A DNA stretch of 64,000 nt from assembly GCA_017940545.1 (NCBI GenBank), contig JAGAYI010000005.1, forward strand, positions 62,001 through 126,000, given 5' to 3'. A program made the position numbers and the translations under genes. The notes beneath the pieces are model-generated. The model had not been told where the DNA came from, did no database searches, and was given only the letters and a program-made list of their open reading frames with translations. The stretch comes from Prevotella sp. GTDB taxonomy: Bacteria; Bacteroidota; Bacteroidia; Bacteroidales; Bacteroidaceae. Shown here piece by piece: positions 17,000 to 26,417 of this stretch (positions within the stretch are counted from its first letter, which is position 1; every line of letters begins with the position of its first letter).

Positions 17000-17320
17000 C
17001 TACAGGTTCTCCTCTTGAAAATCAAGGTCGGCCTGCACCACGAAAAACACGTCGGCAGGGTCATAAACCTTGTTGTCTTCCTGCTTGGCTTTCCGGCAGA
17101 TGCTCTCCGCCACTTGCTGCAAATCTATTTCTATCTCCTCATCATTGCTTTCAAGAATGCCGCTCTCATAGTAGTGCTCGACAATCAGATCCATGAGGTA
17201 GAGAATTTCATCCGTCGGAAACTTCTCCTTCAGGTCTGAAGGCAGGCTCTGCATGATGTACTGCGCTTCGCGGGCATCCTCTTCTTGGTCAAGGCGGAGC
17301 TCCTCGTCAATGTTGGCCAT
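17000..17320 (-). CDS. Small acidic helical protein downstream of trxA
   Basis: 106 residues, strongly acidic (MANIDEELRLDQEEDAREAQ at the N-terminus; ESNDEEIEIDLQQVAESI in the middle), with no signal peptide or membrane segment. It is predicted to be a cytosolic mostly helical protein. I do not recognise a named domain. It begins 3 nt after the trxA stop, so it is almost certainly co-translated with thioredoxin, which suggests a link to redox or protein handling but does not prove it. Likely the last gene of the dnaE-trxA group. Confidence 0.75.
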   Translation of the reverse strand: MANIDEELRLDQEEDAREAQYIMQSLPSDLKEKFPTDEILYLMDLIVEHYYESGILESNDEEIEIDLQQVAESICRKAKQEDNKVYDPADVFFVVQADLDFQEENL

Positions 17321-17323
17321 AAC

Positions 17324-17638
17324 TTAGAGCAGGGCTTTGAATTTCTCCTCGAGCGTAGCTTTCGATACAGCTCCTACCACTTTGTCAACGACCTCGCCGT
17401 CTTTCATGAAGACGATGGTAGGAATGTTGCGTATGCCAAACTCAATGGCTAATCCATCATTTTCCTCCACATCACATTTACCGACGGTTATCTTGCCGTC
17501 GTATTCCTTTGCGAGCTCGGCAATGACCGGAGCAATCATGCGGCAGGGGCCGCACCATGTTGCCCAGAAATCAATGACTACCGGTTGTTGTCCGTTTTTC
17601 AGGCTCTCAAAATTCTCACTTGTGACTTGTACTTCCAT
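17324..17638 (-). CDS. trxA: Thioredoxin
   Basis: 104 residues, standard length for a cytosolic thioredoxin, no signal peptide. The redox site WATWCGPCRMIAP (Cys at about 31 and 34) is intact, and the cis-Pro loop is present in IRNIPTIVFMKDGE. It reduces disulfides in ribonucleotide reductase, peroxiredoxins and other targets using thioredoxin reductase. It lies 94 nt downstream of dnaE on the same strand and 3 nt upstream of the small acidic protein gene. Confidence 0.96.
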   Translation of the reverse strand: MEVQVTSENFESLKNGQQPVVIDFWATWCGPCRMIAPVIAELAKEYDGKITVGKCDVEENDGLAIEFGIRNIPTIVFMKDGEVVDKVVGAVSKATLEEKFKALL

Positions 17639-17732
17639 AATCTTTGTTTTTTTTGATTGTTTATAAATATATAATAATGTATTGTCTTCTTACGGCTATA
17701 CGGCAAATACTGTGCCACGCTTCTCTGTCGCC

Positions 17733-20700
17733 TTAATTGATGTGGTACTCCATGCCTTCTGTCTGGTCGATGAAGTAGAGCAGGGGCAGCCGCACGTCGA
17801 TGCTGGGCCGGTGGCTTTCCATCAGCACGTCGTACTTTCCTTGCGCATCGTGCAGGCGGAAGAAGAGTTTTGTCTTGCCGGGACAGTCCTCGAGCATGCC
17901 ACTCAGCTCACTGACAATCTGTTCGTTCAGCAGTTCCGTCGTCATGGAGATGGTGATGTGGTCGATGGCTTCCTCCTTGACGGTTTGCAGGAATTCAATT
18001 TTCTGAATACGGAACTCCTTTTGGTTGCTGTCTCTCCATCGCTGTTGCAGCTTGCCGCTGATGCAGAGTGATGCCCCGTCGGTGAACCAACTGCTCCAGC
18101 GTGGCCACTCCTCGCCAAACAGTGCCAGTTCGCCCGAGCCATGGTAGTCCTCCATGGTGATAATGCCGTAGGGTTTGTTGCTCTTGGTGATGCCTGTTCT
18201 GACGTTGGTCACTATGCCGCCGATAATCAAGTCTTCCCGGTCAGTAATTGTTGACACGTCTGCCAATTCGGCACACTGTGTGTTGCAGAGGTGGTCCAGC
18301 ACGATGCGGTATCCGTCAAGCGGATGGGCTGAAAGGTAGATGCCCACCAGGTCGCGCTCTTTGTTCAGTCGCTCAATGTCACTCCATTTCTCACCCTTCG
18401 GAATGAGTGGTTTGGCTATCTCTACGGCATTCTCTCCGCCAAAGAGTGAGTTTCGCATCTCCTGTTGCTCTGTCTGGTAGTTGTAACCGTAGCGCAGCAG
18501 TGTGTCAAGAAATACCTCACCTTTACCATTCATGGCAAAGAAGTCTTCGCGCCTGATGCCGAAGCTGTCGAAACCGCCGCTCAGCGCCAGGCTCTCCAGC
18601 GCCTTTCGGTTGACGGCAGACAGACTGACACGCTGCACAAAGTCGAAGATGTCCTTGTAGGGACCGTTCTTTTCGCGCTCGTCGATGATGGCTTGTGCCA
18701 CGCTGTCACCCATGCCCTTAATGGCTGCCAGTCCGAAGCGTATTTCGCCGTGGTGGTTCACGCCGAATTTCTCATACGACTCGTTGACGTCAGGTCCCAG
18801 CGTGTTGATTTTCATAGCTTTACACTCGTCCATGAGCTTGGTGATTTCCGTTATCTGGTCGCGGCGTCGGCTCATGATGGCTGCCATGAACTCTGCAGGG
18901 TAGTTGGCCTTCAGGTAAGCTGTCTGGTAGGCCACCCACGAATAGCATGCAGCGTGCGACTTGTTGAAGGCATAAGAGGCAAACGCCTCCCAGTCGGCCC
19001 AAATTTTCTCCAGCACCTTCGGGTCGTGCCCGTTCTTCTTGCCTCCCTCAATGAATTTCGGCTTCATGGCATCTACGATGTCCTTTTTCTTCTTACCCAT
19101 GGCCTTTCGCAGGGCATCACTCTCGCCACGGGTGAAGTCGGCCAGCAGACGGCTGAGCAGCATGACTTGTTCCTGATAGACCGTGATGCCATACGTGTCC
19201 TTCAGGTATTTCTCCATGACGGGAATGTCGTAGGTGATAGCTTCCTCACCGTGCTTACGCTTGATGAACTGCGGAATGTAACCCATGGGTCCCGGACGGT
19301 AGAGGGCATTCATGGCGATGAGGTCTTCAAATACCGTGGGCTTCAGCTCGCGCAGGTATTTCTGCATGCCTGACGACTCAAACTGGAAGGTGCCTATGGT
19401 GCGTCCCTGCTGGTAGAGCTCATAGGTCTTCGGGTCGTCAATGGGAATCGTGTCCAAATCTACCTCAATGCCGCGTGTGCGCTTGATGTTGGCGCAGGCC
19501 TCTTTCAGCTCCGAAAGCGTCTTCAGCCCCAGGAAGTCCATCTTGATGAGTCCTGTTGACTCTATGACGTGGCCGTCATACTGCGTGCAGTTGGTCTTCG
19601 TGTCCTTGAAGTCCGGGTCGTCAGCTGTTGACACTGGCACGTGGTCACTGATAGGGTCGCGGCAGATGATGAAGCCGCAGGCATGGATGCCCGTTCCGCG
19701 CACCGTTCCCTCCAGCATCTTGGCATATTTAATGGTGTTGCGCAGTGCCGGGTTTGTCGAAGCTTCGGCCTCACGCAGTTCCGGAACACACTTGATGGCA
19801 TTGGGCAGGTTCATCTTGAGCGCCTTGCCATCTACTTCCGGCAGGCGGTCAGGAATGGCCTTGCACAACCGGTTCGACTCGGCAATAGGTACTTTCTCCA
19901 CGCGGGCCACGTCCTTGATGGAGTTTTTGGTGGCCATGGTGGCATAGGTGATGATGTGCGCACAGTTGTCATGGCCATATTTGTCCTCCACCCATTTCAG
20001 CACCTTTCCGCGCCCGTCGTCGTCGAAGTCAGTGTCTATATCGGGCAGCGAGATACGGTCGGGGTTCAGGAAACGCTCAAACAGCAGGTCGTATTTCAGC
20101 GGATCAATCTTGGTGATGCCTAAGCAGTACGCCACCACACTGCCAGCTGCCGAGCCACGTCCGGGGCCTACCATGACACCCAGTTCGTCGCGTGCAGAGT
20201 TGATGAAGTCCTGCACAATCAGGAAGTAGCCTGGGAACCCCATGGTCTTCATAATGTGCAACTCAAAGCGCACACGGTCTTCCACATCCTTGGGAATGGG
20301 GTCGCCGTAACGTTTTCTGGCTCCCGCGTATGCCAGTTCCGACAGGTAGTCGGCTTCAAACTTTATGCGGTATATCTTGTCATAGCCGCCCAGTTTCTTG
20401 ATTTTCTTTTCGCCCTCCTCTGGCGACAGCTGGTTCTGGCCGTTTTCGTCGCTGGTAAACTCGTCATACAGTTGCTGCTCGGTGAATTTCTGTCGCCAGG
20501 CCTCCTCTGTGCCGAAACTCTCCGGGATGGGGAAGAAAGGCATGATGGGGTCGTGGTCTAGACTGTACACTTCTACTTTGTCAAGAATCTCCAGCGTGTT
20601 GGAGAGTGCTTCCGGCACGTCGCTGAAAATCTCGTTCATCTCTTCGCGCGTCTTGAACCATTCCTGTTTCGAGTAGAGCATGCGGGTGGGGTCGTCCAAG

Positions 20701-21452
20701 TCTTTAGCCGTGGCCAGACAAAGCAAGTGGTCATGTGCCTCGGCATTCTCCTCGTCAACGAAATGTACGTCATTGGTGCAGATGAGCTTGATGCCGTACT
20801 CGTGGGCCAGTTCTATCAACACCTTGTTGACCTGTTGCTGAAGTGGGAACGTCTCGCGGTTGGCACGTATGCTGGGGTTTTTCACCTCATGCCGTTGTAG
20901 CTCTAAGTAGTAGTCGTCGCCAAACACCCGCTTGTGCCATTCTATCGACTTTCGTGCTCCCTCAATGTCACCGTCAAGAATCTTTCTGGGCACCTCGCCG
21001 GCAATGCAGGCAGAGCACACGATGAGCCCCTCGTGGTAGCGCTCCAGGTCCTCGTGGTCGGTGCGGGGCCTCATGTAGAAACCGTCGGTCCACGATCGGC
21101 TCACCAGCTTGATGAGGTTCTTGTAGCCCGTCTCGTTCTTGGCCAGCACAATGAGGTGGTAGCCGCTTTGGTGGCGCTTGTCGTCCTTGAGCAGTTTCGA
21201 GCCATAGCGCGACACATACATTTCGCAGCCGAAGATGGGCTTGAAGGGTGGCAGCCCTTCCTTCTTGCGGCCTTTGTTGACGCTGATGCAGTAGTCGTGA
21301 AACTCCTTGATGCCGAACATGTCGCCGTGGTCGGTAATGGCCATGCCCTTCATGCCATTGCCAATCGCCTTGTCAACCAGTCGCTTGATGCTGGCCTGTC
21401 CGTCGAGTATGGAGTAGTAGGTATGAACGTGTAAATGTATGTAGTCTTGCAT
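17733..21452 (-). CDS. dnaE: DNA polymerase III subunit alpha
   Basis: 1239 residues from the ATG at 21452, the usual size for DnaE. It is the replicative polymerase subunit. Domains: N-terminal PHP domain (YIHLHVHTYYSILDG, ITDHGDMFG), palm and catalytic region with GPGRGSAAGS and the catalytic Asp pair in SLPDIDTDFDDDGRG, fingers, beta-binding and OB-fold region (residues about 1040-1130), and a C-terminal tail. No proofreading exonuclease domain is present, as expected for DnaE. The frame runs 62 codons further upstream to 21638, but that extension is AT-rich, unlike DnaE, and lies upstream of a -7 box at 21490-21483. The promoter region is shared divergently with psd. Confidence 0.97.
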   Translation of the reverse strand: MQDYIHLHVHTYYSILDGQASIKRLVDKAIGNGMKGMAITDHGDMFGIKEFHDYCISVNKGRKKEGLPPFKPIFGCEMYVSRYGSKLLKDDKRHQSGYHLIVLAKNETGYKNLIKLVSRSWTDGFYMRPRTDHEDLERYHEGLIVCSACIAGEVPRKILDGDIEGARKSIEWHKRVFGDDYYLELQRHEVKNPSIRANRETFPLQQQVNKVLIELAHEYGIKLICTNDVHFVDEENAEAHDHLLCLATAKDLDDPTRMLYSKQEWFKTREEMNEIFSDVPEALSNTLEILDKVEVYSLDHDPIMPFFPIPESFGTEEAWRQKFTEQQLYDEFTSDENGQNQLSPEEGEKKIKKLGGYDKIYRIKFEADYLSELAYAGARKRYGDPIPKDVEDRVRFELHIMKTMGFPGYFLIVQDFINSARDELGVMVGPGRGSAAGSVVAYCLGITKIDPLKYDLLFERFLNPDRISLPDIDTDFDDDGRGKVLKWVEDKYGHDNCAHIITYATMATKNSIKDVARVEKVPIAESNRLCKAIPDRLPEVDGKALKMNLPNAIKCVPELREAEASTNPALRNTIKYAKMLEGTVRGTGIHACGFIICRDPISDHVPVSTADDPDFKDTKTNCTQYDGHVIESTGLIKMDFLGLKTLSELKEACANIKRTRGIEVDLDTIPIDDPKTYELYQQGRTIGTFQFESSGMQKYLRELKPTVFEDLIAMNALYRPGPMGYIPQFIKRKHGEEAITYDIPVMEKYLKDTYGITVYQEQVMLLSRLLADFTRGESDALRKAMGKKKKDIVDAMKPKFIEGGKKNGHDPKVLEKIWADWEAFASYAFNKSHAACYSWVAYQTAYLKANYPAEFMAAIMSRRRDQITEITKLMDECKAMKINTLGPDVNESYEKFGVNHHGEIRFGLAAIKGMGDSVAQAIIDEREKNGPYKDIFDFVQRVSLSAVNRKALESLALSGGFDSFGIRREDFFAMNGKGEVFLDTLLRYGYNYQTEQQEMRNSLFGGENAVEIAKPLIPKGEKWSDIERLNKERDLVGIYLSAHPLDGYRIVLDHLCNTQCAELADVSTITDREDLIIGGIVTNVRTGITKSNKPYGIITMEDYHGSGELALFGEEWPRWSSWFTDGASLCISGKLQQRWRDSNQKEFRIQKIEFLQTVKEEAIDHITISMTTELLNEQIVSELSGMLEDCPGKTKLFFRLHDAQGKYDVLMESHRPSIDVRLPLLYFIDQTEGMEYHIN

Positions 21453-21482
21453 GAACGTTTGTTTTTTTGACGAATGAAGGTC

Positions 21483-21490
21483 CAAAGTTA
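21483..21490 (-). promoter_or_regulatory. -7 promoter box of dnaE
   Basis: TAACTTTG on the minus strand, 30 nt upstream of the ATG at 21452; it rules out the longer frame. Confidence 0.45.
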
Positions 21491-21554
21491 CATCGAAAAA
21501 TCGAGATAACCAAAAAAAATCGGAAATATTAATCCGTAATTCATATTTATTATG

Positions 21555-21562
21555 TACCTTTG
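21555..21562 (+). promoter_or_regulatory. -7 promoter box of the psd-pssA operon
   Basis: TACCTTTG, 34 nt upstream of the ATG at 21597; the ORF extension to 21552 would begin upstream of it. Confidence 0.5.
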
Positions 21563-21596
21563 CACGTTGAAAACCAAAGTAGTCGAAGAGATTATC

Positions 21597-22286
21597 ATGG
21601 GAGAGAAAATCAAGAAACTGAAAAAAATCAGAATCCATCGCGAGGGGACGAATACCTTATTAGGCACATTCTTGTTAGTGGCAGGTGTTGGTGCTGCCCT
21701 TTGGTTCTGTTTCGATAACAAAATACCCTTTTGGAGCTTTGTGGTTCTGTTTGGAGCCATCTGGCTTGTCGTTTTGAATTTCTACCGTTGTCCCATCCGC
21801 TATTTTAATGGCGAGACAGAGAAAGTTGTCGTTGCCCCGGCCGACGGTAGAATCGTGGTCGTTGAGGAGGTTGAGGAACATGAGTATTTCCACGACCGCC
21901 GCCTGATGATCAGCATTTTCATGAGTCCCTTCAATGTGCATGCCAACTGGTTTCCTGTTGACGGAAAGGTTCTTTTTGTGAAGCACCAGAACGGTAATTA
22001 CCATAAGGCGTGGCTGCCCAAGGCCAGCGAGGAGAATGAGCGTTCAGACATCATGATTCAAACCCCCGACGGCCAGCAGGTGCTTTGCCGCCAGATTGCC
22101 GGTGCGATGGCGCGTCGCATAGTGACTTATGCCAAGGACAACGAGGACTGTTACATTGACGAGCACTTAGGCTTCATCAAGTTGGGCTCACGGGTTGACG
22201 TCTATTTGCCGGTAGGCTCTGAGGTGTGTGTTAAAATGGGACAGGCAACGACGGGCGACCAGACCATGATAGCCAGACTTAAATAA
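21597..22286 (+). CDS. psd: Phosphatidylserine decarboxylase proenzyme
   Basis: 229 residues from the ATG at 21597. It makes phosphatidylethanolamine by decarboxylating phosphatidylserine at the inner membrane. It is the short PSD-A type: two N-terminal membrane helices (about 22-40 and 42-60), then [15 protein letters not shown], the [14 protein letters not shown] segment and the self-cleavage site [15 protein letters not shown], where breakage at Gly-Ser creates the pyruvoyl cofactor. pssA follows after 19 nt, so both steps of PE synthesis are in one operon. Confidence 0.95.
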   Translation: MGEKIKKLKKIRIHREGTNTLLGTFLLVAGVGAALWFCFDNKIPFWSFVVLFGAIWLVVLNFYRCPIRYFNGETEKVVVAPADGRIVVVEEVEEHEYFHDRRLMISIFMSPFNVHANWFPVDGKVLFVKHQNGNYHKAWLPKASEENERSDIMIQTPDGQQVLCRQIAGAMARRIVTYAKDNEDCYIDEHLGFIKLGSRVDVYLPVGSEVCVKMGQATTGDQTMIARLK

Positions 22287-22305
22287 CGTAAAAACTTACA
22301 GGAGC

Positions 22306-22995
22306 ATGAAGAAACATATTCCCAATACTATTACCTGCTGCAACCTCATTTCAGGTTGCATTGCCACGTACTTTGCGTTCTGGGGTAATTTCCAGCTGGC
22401 GTTGCTGTTCATTGTGATAGGTGCAGTGTTCGACTTCTTCGACGGTATGGTAGCCCGCCTGCTTCATGTGTCGTCACCCATCGGCAAGGAGCTTGATTCG
22501 TTGGCCGACGACGTCACTTTCGGCTTCGCCCCTTCAGCAATGATTTTCAGCTATCTCAGCACGTTCCATGAGCCACATGTGCTGTTCCTGCCTTTCCTGG
22601 CCTTCGTCATGGCGGCATTCTCTGCCCTCCGACTTGCTAAGTTCAACCTCGACGAGCGGCAGGCCATGGGCTTTATCGGGTTGCCCACCCCTGCCAATGC
22701 ACTCTTCTGGGGTGCCCTGTTAGCTGGAGGCGGCGACTGGATGGCTTCCTCGCCTTTCGCCTGTTACGCCGTTTTGGCAGGTATGCTGCTCAGCTGCTAC
22801 CTGCTGGTGTCTGAGATTCCCATGTTTGCCCTGAAGTTCAAACACTGGGGATGGAGTGGAAATGAAGTGAAATACGCCTTCCTTTTGTCCTCTGCTGTTG
22901 TCCTGGCTGTTTTCCAAATTCAGGGAATCGCCATCGTCATAGCCTGGTACATCGTACTTTCTGTCATTACTAACACCCTGAACAAAAGTAAATAA
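22306..22995 (+). CDS. pssA: CDP-diacylglycerol-serine O-phosphatidyltransferase
   Basis: 229 residues, polytopic membrane protein with about six to seven helices. The CDP-alcohol phosphatidyltransferase signature is complete: FDFFDGMVARLL followed by GKELDSLADDV, giving the four metal-binding Asp residues in the spacing D-x2-DG-x2-AR-x8-G-x3-D-x3-D. It makes phosphatidylserine from CDP-diacylglycerol and serine; the product is the substrate of Psd, encoded directly upstream. The DUF4834 gene follows after 7 nt. Confidence 0.95.
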   Translation: MKKHIPNTITCCNLISGCIATYFAFWGNFQLALLFIVIGAVFDFFDGMVARLLHVSSPIGKELDSLADDVTFGFAPSAMIFSYLSTFHEPHVLFLPFLAFVMAAFSALRLAKFNLDERQAMGFIGLPTPANALFWGALLAGGGDWMASSPFACYAVLAGMLLSCYLLVSEIPMFALKFKHWGWSGNEVKYAFLLSSAVVLAVFQIQGIAIVIAWYIVLSVITNTLNKSK

Positions 22996-23002
22996 AGATT
23001 CT

Positions 23003-23350
23003 ATGACAAAGCCTTTGCTCGGTGTTCTGGTATTTGCAGGATTGTTCCTCCTATTTGTGTTTTTCTTCATCTTCCGTTTTTGCTACGGTATCTATAAGCG
23101 TATCAAGACGGCCAAAAGGGTTGTCGAGGAAACACTGAATGCTCATCATGGCCGTGACTATACAGGGCGCCGTGCCCAGCAGTATCACTATTCCGACCGT
23201 GGAGAGCAACGCACATCCGGAATGAACGGTGCTGCCCAGCCGCGCCGTACGCAGACGCAAAGTGGCGAGGTCATCATTGACCGTCGTCAGCCGGACAGAA
23301 AAATCTTTTCCGACGACGACGGTGAATACGTTGACTTTGTCGAGAATTAG
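23003..23350 (+). CDS. DUF4834 family membrane protein
   Basis: 115 residues. One membrane helix (residues about 5-27, LLGVLVFAGLFLLFVFFF) is followed by a basic and then acidic, probably disordered, cytoplasmic tail ending DDDGEYVDFVEN. This matches DUF4834, a small Bacteroidota family of unknown function. It lies 7 nt after pssA and is likely the last gene of the phospholipid operon. Its stop overlaps the end of the convergent pyrH gene by 4 nt, so no room for a terminator exists between them. Confidence 0.8.
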   Translation: MTKPLLGVLVFAGLFLLFVFFFIFRFCYGIYKRIKTAKRVVEETLNAHHGRDYTGRRAQQYHYSDRGEQRTSGMNGAAQPRRTQTQSGEVIIDRRQPDRKIFSDDDGEYVDFVEN

Positions 23351-24057
23351 TTGTGTACGTACGTACCTATCTCTTCCCCGTCCATTACCCGTTTCAGGTT
23401 TCCTGCTACGTCCATGTTGAAGACGTAGATGGGCAGGTTGTTGTCCTGACACATGCAGATGGCTGTCAGGTCCATCACTTTCAGGCCGCGGGCCAGAACC
23501 TCCTTGTAGGTAATCTCGTCAAACTTGGTGGCTGTTGGGTCTTTCTCGGGGTCGGCGGTATAGATGCCATCCACGCGAGTACCTTTCAGCATTACGTCAG
23601 CCTCAATCTCAATGCCGCGCAGGCTTGACCCCGTGTCGGTGGTGAAGTAGGGCGAGCCCGTACCGGCTGAGAAGATGCAGACATAGCCCTGCTGCATGGC
23701 TTCGATGGCCTTCCACTTGGTGTAGAATTCGCCAATGGGCTCCATGCGTATGGCTGTGAGCACTTTGTTCTTTACGCCGATGGCTCCCAGGGCCGAGCTC
23801 AAGGCCAGCGAGTTGATAACCGTGGCGCACATGCCCATCTGGTCGCCCTTCACGCGGTCAAAGCCCTTCTGGCTGCCGCTGAGTCCACGGAAGATGTTGC
23901 CGCCACCAATGACGATGCCTATCTCGACACCCGTCTCGCTGACTTCCTTAATCTGGCGTGCATAGTCGCTTAACCGTTCAGGGTCAATGCCGTAGCCCTG
24001 ACTGCCCATCAAGCTCTCGCCTGACAGTTTCAACAGAATTCTTTTGAACTTCATCAT
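23347..24057 (-). CDS. pyrH: Uridylate kinase
   Basis: 236 residues, UMP kinase of the amino-acid-kinase fold, converting UMP to UDP in the cytosol. Motifs in order: RILLKLSGESLMG, IVIGGGNIFRG, DQMGMCATVINSLAL, FSAGTGSPYFTTDTG and the C-terminal QDNNLPIYVFNM. The start is ATGATG; either Met could be used. It stands alone on the minus strand, 37 nt downstream of the patatin-like gene. Confidence 0.96.
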   Translation of the reverse strand: MMKFKRILLKLSGESLMGSQGYGIDPERLSDYARQIKEVSETGVEIGIVIGGGNIFRGLSGSQKGFDRVKGDQMGMCATVINSLALSSALGAIGVKNKVLTAIRMEPIGEFYTKWKAIEAMQQGYVCIFSAGTGSPYFTTDTGSSLRGIEIEADVMLKGTRVDGIYTADPEKDPTATKFDEITYKEVLARGLKVMDLTAICMCQDNNLPIYVFNMDVAGNLKRVMDGEEIGTYVHN

Positions 24058-24093
24058 CTTATTCTTTTTTTTATTTTAGTGGTTGCTTTATTA

Positions 24094-26382
24094 TCAGAAC
24101 ACGTACCCCAGGTTGATGTTGAAGTAAGGCTCCTTGGTCACATTGCTGTAGCCTACCGAAGCACCAATGGGTCCTGGCAGCGAGTTGAAGTAGTAGCTCA
24201 GCGACGCGCCAAGCAGTGTCTTGTTGTCTAACAGCTCCGTATAGAAGTCGGCGTCCTGTGCCGCCGCAAACCTCAGCAGTATGATGCTGCTCTGCGTCAG
24301 TGCTAGCTGTGCCTGCAGCTGCACGGCAACAAACTTGTCCCACTCAAACTCTATGTTGCCCACTCCGGCAAAGGGCTGCTGCTGTTCTAAGTAGTGCCCC
24401 GTCCATTCGCCGCCTATCATGTTGGTGAGCATCAGCGGGGTGGCTCGGCCTTCTATCAGTCGGCCATATATCATGGGCTGTAGTGACAGGTGCTTGCTCA
24501 CTCCGAACGATGTGCGCCACATGGCCTGTATCTCTGTCGTGCCGCTGTGGCCTTTCAGTTTCAGGAAGTTGTCTGTGTAGTACCCGAACTTCGCCTTGAA
24601 CTTCGAGCCTCGTGTGGGGAAGTACCAGTCGTTCTCGCTGTTGTAATCCACCTCGGCCTGATAGCTCAGCAGGTGTTGCTGTTCCGGTTTCTTTATCTGG
24701 TGCTCGGGGTTTCCGTCGTTCAGCATGTTGAAGTTGAAATAGTGGTCCCATGCCGCGCCGATGCTGATGTCGAAGTTGCGCACCGTGAAGTTAAAGGGTG
24801 CTATCTTTACCTGCTGCCGGTTGTAGGTCAGGTTGTAGCTTCGGTTGCCGTATTCGTAGAAGTTGATGTCGTTACGTCTGAAGGTGTATGAAATGGTGGG
24901 GTGCATGAAGCTGGTGGGGTGCAGGCTCCAGTCAGCCTTGGCCATGATGCGCTTGCCTAACCTGAGTGTCAGGTTCAGTTCCATGGGTATTTTGCTCCTG
25001 ATGGGGAATGCCGCATAGGTCTGCAGGGCCACCAGTTCCTCTATGTCGAACCGTACGCCCAGGCCTATCTGGTTGCTCTTGCGATCGCCGGCTATGAACA
25101 CCAGCCTGGCGGCCTTCGTGCCGTCGGCCTGCGGCACGACATTCCTGACAATTCTGTATTCTGCATCCTTGTAGAAGAGGTCCAGACGGATGGACGTGGT
25201 AATCAGGTCGGCACGCTTGGAGTCGATGCTGTCGCCCTCCTTGATTCTGAACTTCGTCCTGATGAACTGCTCGTCGCTGTGGGTCATGTGCTCGAACTTC
25301 AGTTCGCCTATCTTGATGGCAGGCATCGATGAGTGGTTCAGCATTTCCGAGTCAATGCGCATTCTGAGCTGCCGTGCCCGTCCGGCGTGTGGTCTCTGTC
25401 CTCTCATCAGCTGTCCCAGGGCCACCAGCTCGTCCCAGTGTTCCATGGCTGCCATTTCGCCTCTGTGAATGAGCGAGTCGATGGCCGCCGTATTAAACGA
25501 GGCGGCGCTGTAGCCCTCCACGTTGACCCAGATGGGAATATTGGTAATGGCGAGGTTCTCTTCCAGCTTGTTCACCACGTTCATGTCAATGAGCCGCAGC
25601 AGAATGCTCATGGTCGAGCGCAGCTGTTCTTTCGTCTTGCCCTTGTCCTGTACCGTCGAGCCGATGATGAAGTCGGCCCCCATCTCCTTGGCCACGTCGG
25701 CAGGGTAGTTGTTCTTCAGTCCGCCGTCCACTAAAACCATGTCGTCCTTCCTTACCGGCGAGAACGCCCCCGGTATGGCCATGCTGGCTCTCATGGCACG
25801 CCCCAGTATTCCGCTGTGGAAGACGTATTCGCTGTTGCTCACCATGTCGGTGGCCACGCAGGCGAAGGGTATGGGCAGGTCGTTGAAGCTGATGGAGTCG
25901 GTGTAGGGGTAGGTCAGTTCCGTAAACAGTTTCCTGATGTTTTTTCCCATGATGATGCCCCCCTCCAGGCTCTGCTTGTTCTTGCTGAACGTCAGACTGG
26001 TAGAGAGAATGTAGGTGTTGTGGCGTTCGCGCTCGCGCAGGCTCTGGTAGCTCAGGTCGTCCTTGTCCGACAGCACCTCGGTCCAGTCCTGTGCCCTGAC
26101 GATGGAGTCTAAGTGCGTGGCGTCGTTGCCACAGGCATACAGTCCGCCGATAATGCTTCCCATACTTGTTCCCGTAATGACGTCAACCGGCACGCCGGCG
26201 CGTTCCAGCACCTTCAGCACGCCGATGTGTGCCACGCCCTTCGCTCCGCCTCCGCTCAGCACCAGGCCGATGCGTTTTGGCGGCTTCGAGGGCAGCTCGC
26301 GTTTCGTTTGTGCGGGGGTGGGGGGCTGGGCGTGTGCTCCCGCCAGTGTCAGTATGAACAGTATGGTAAGTATGTTGCGCAT
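24094..26382 (-). CDS. Patatin-like phospholipase with C-terminal outer-membrane barrel
   Basis: 762 residues. A signal peptide (1-18, ending AGAHA) is followed by a patatin domain (about 35-330): oxyanion segment LVLSGGGAKGVAHIG, nucleophile Ser73 in GTSMGS and catalytic Asp219 in VDGGLKNNYP. A POTRA-like segment (about 345-430) and a beta-barrel of the Omp85/BamA type (about 430-762) end the protein; the last residue is Phe, as in barrels inserted by BamA. This layout is that of PlpD-type (type Vd) proteins, where the lipase is carried to the surface by its own barrel. It probably hydrolyses phospholipids. birA lies upstream on the same strand, 35 nt away. Confidence 0.9.
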   Translation of the reverse strand: MRNILTILFILTLAGAHAQPPTPAQTKRELPSKPPKRIGLVLSGGGAKGVAHIGVLKVLERAGVPVDVITGTSMGSIIGGLYACGNDATHLDSIVRAQDWTEVLSDKDDLSYQSLRERERHNTYILSTSLTFSKNKQSLEGGIIMGKNIRKLFTELTYPYTDSISFNDLPIPFACVATDMVSNSEYVFHSGILGRAMRASMAIPGAFSPVRKDDMVLVDGGLKNNYPADVAKEMGADFIIGSTVQDKGKTKEQLRSTMSILLRLIDMNVVNKLEENLAITNIPIWVNVEGYSAASFNTAAIDSLIHRGEMAAMEHWDELVALGQLMRGQRPHAGRARQLRMRIDSEMLNHSSMPAIKIGELKFEHMTHSDEQFIRTKFRIKEGDSIDSKRADLITTSIRLDLFYKDAEYRIVRNVVPQADGTKAARLVFIAGDRKSNQIGLGVRFDIEELVALQTYAAFPIRSKIPMELNLTLRLGKRIMAKADWSLHPTSFMHPTISYTFRRNDINFYEYGNRSYNLTYNRQQVKIAPFNFTVRNFDISIGAAWDHYFNFNMLNDGNPEHQIKKPEQQHLLSYQAEVDYNSENDWYFPTRGSKFKAKFGYYTDNFLKLKGHSGTTEIQAMWRTSFGVSKHLSLQPMIYGRLIEGRATPLMLTNMIGGEWTGHYLEQQQPFAGVGNIEFEWDKFVAVQLQAQLALTQSSIILLRFAAAQDADFYTELLDNKTLLGASLSYYFNSLPGPIGASVGYSNVTKEPYFNINLGYVF

Positions 26383-26417
26383 TTCCCTGTTTTTTGATTT
26401 TTATAATGTTTTGATTT

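Noticed and set aside
21453..21638. A 62-codon extension of dnaE.
   Set aside because: It lies upstream of a -7 box and has none of the DnaE N-terminal sequence; the PHP domain starts right after the ATG at 21452.
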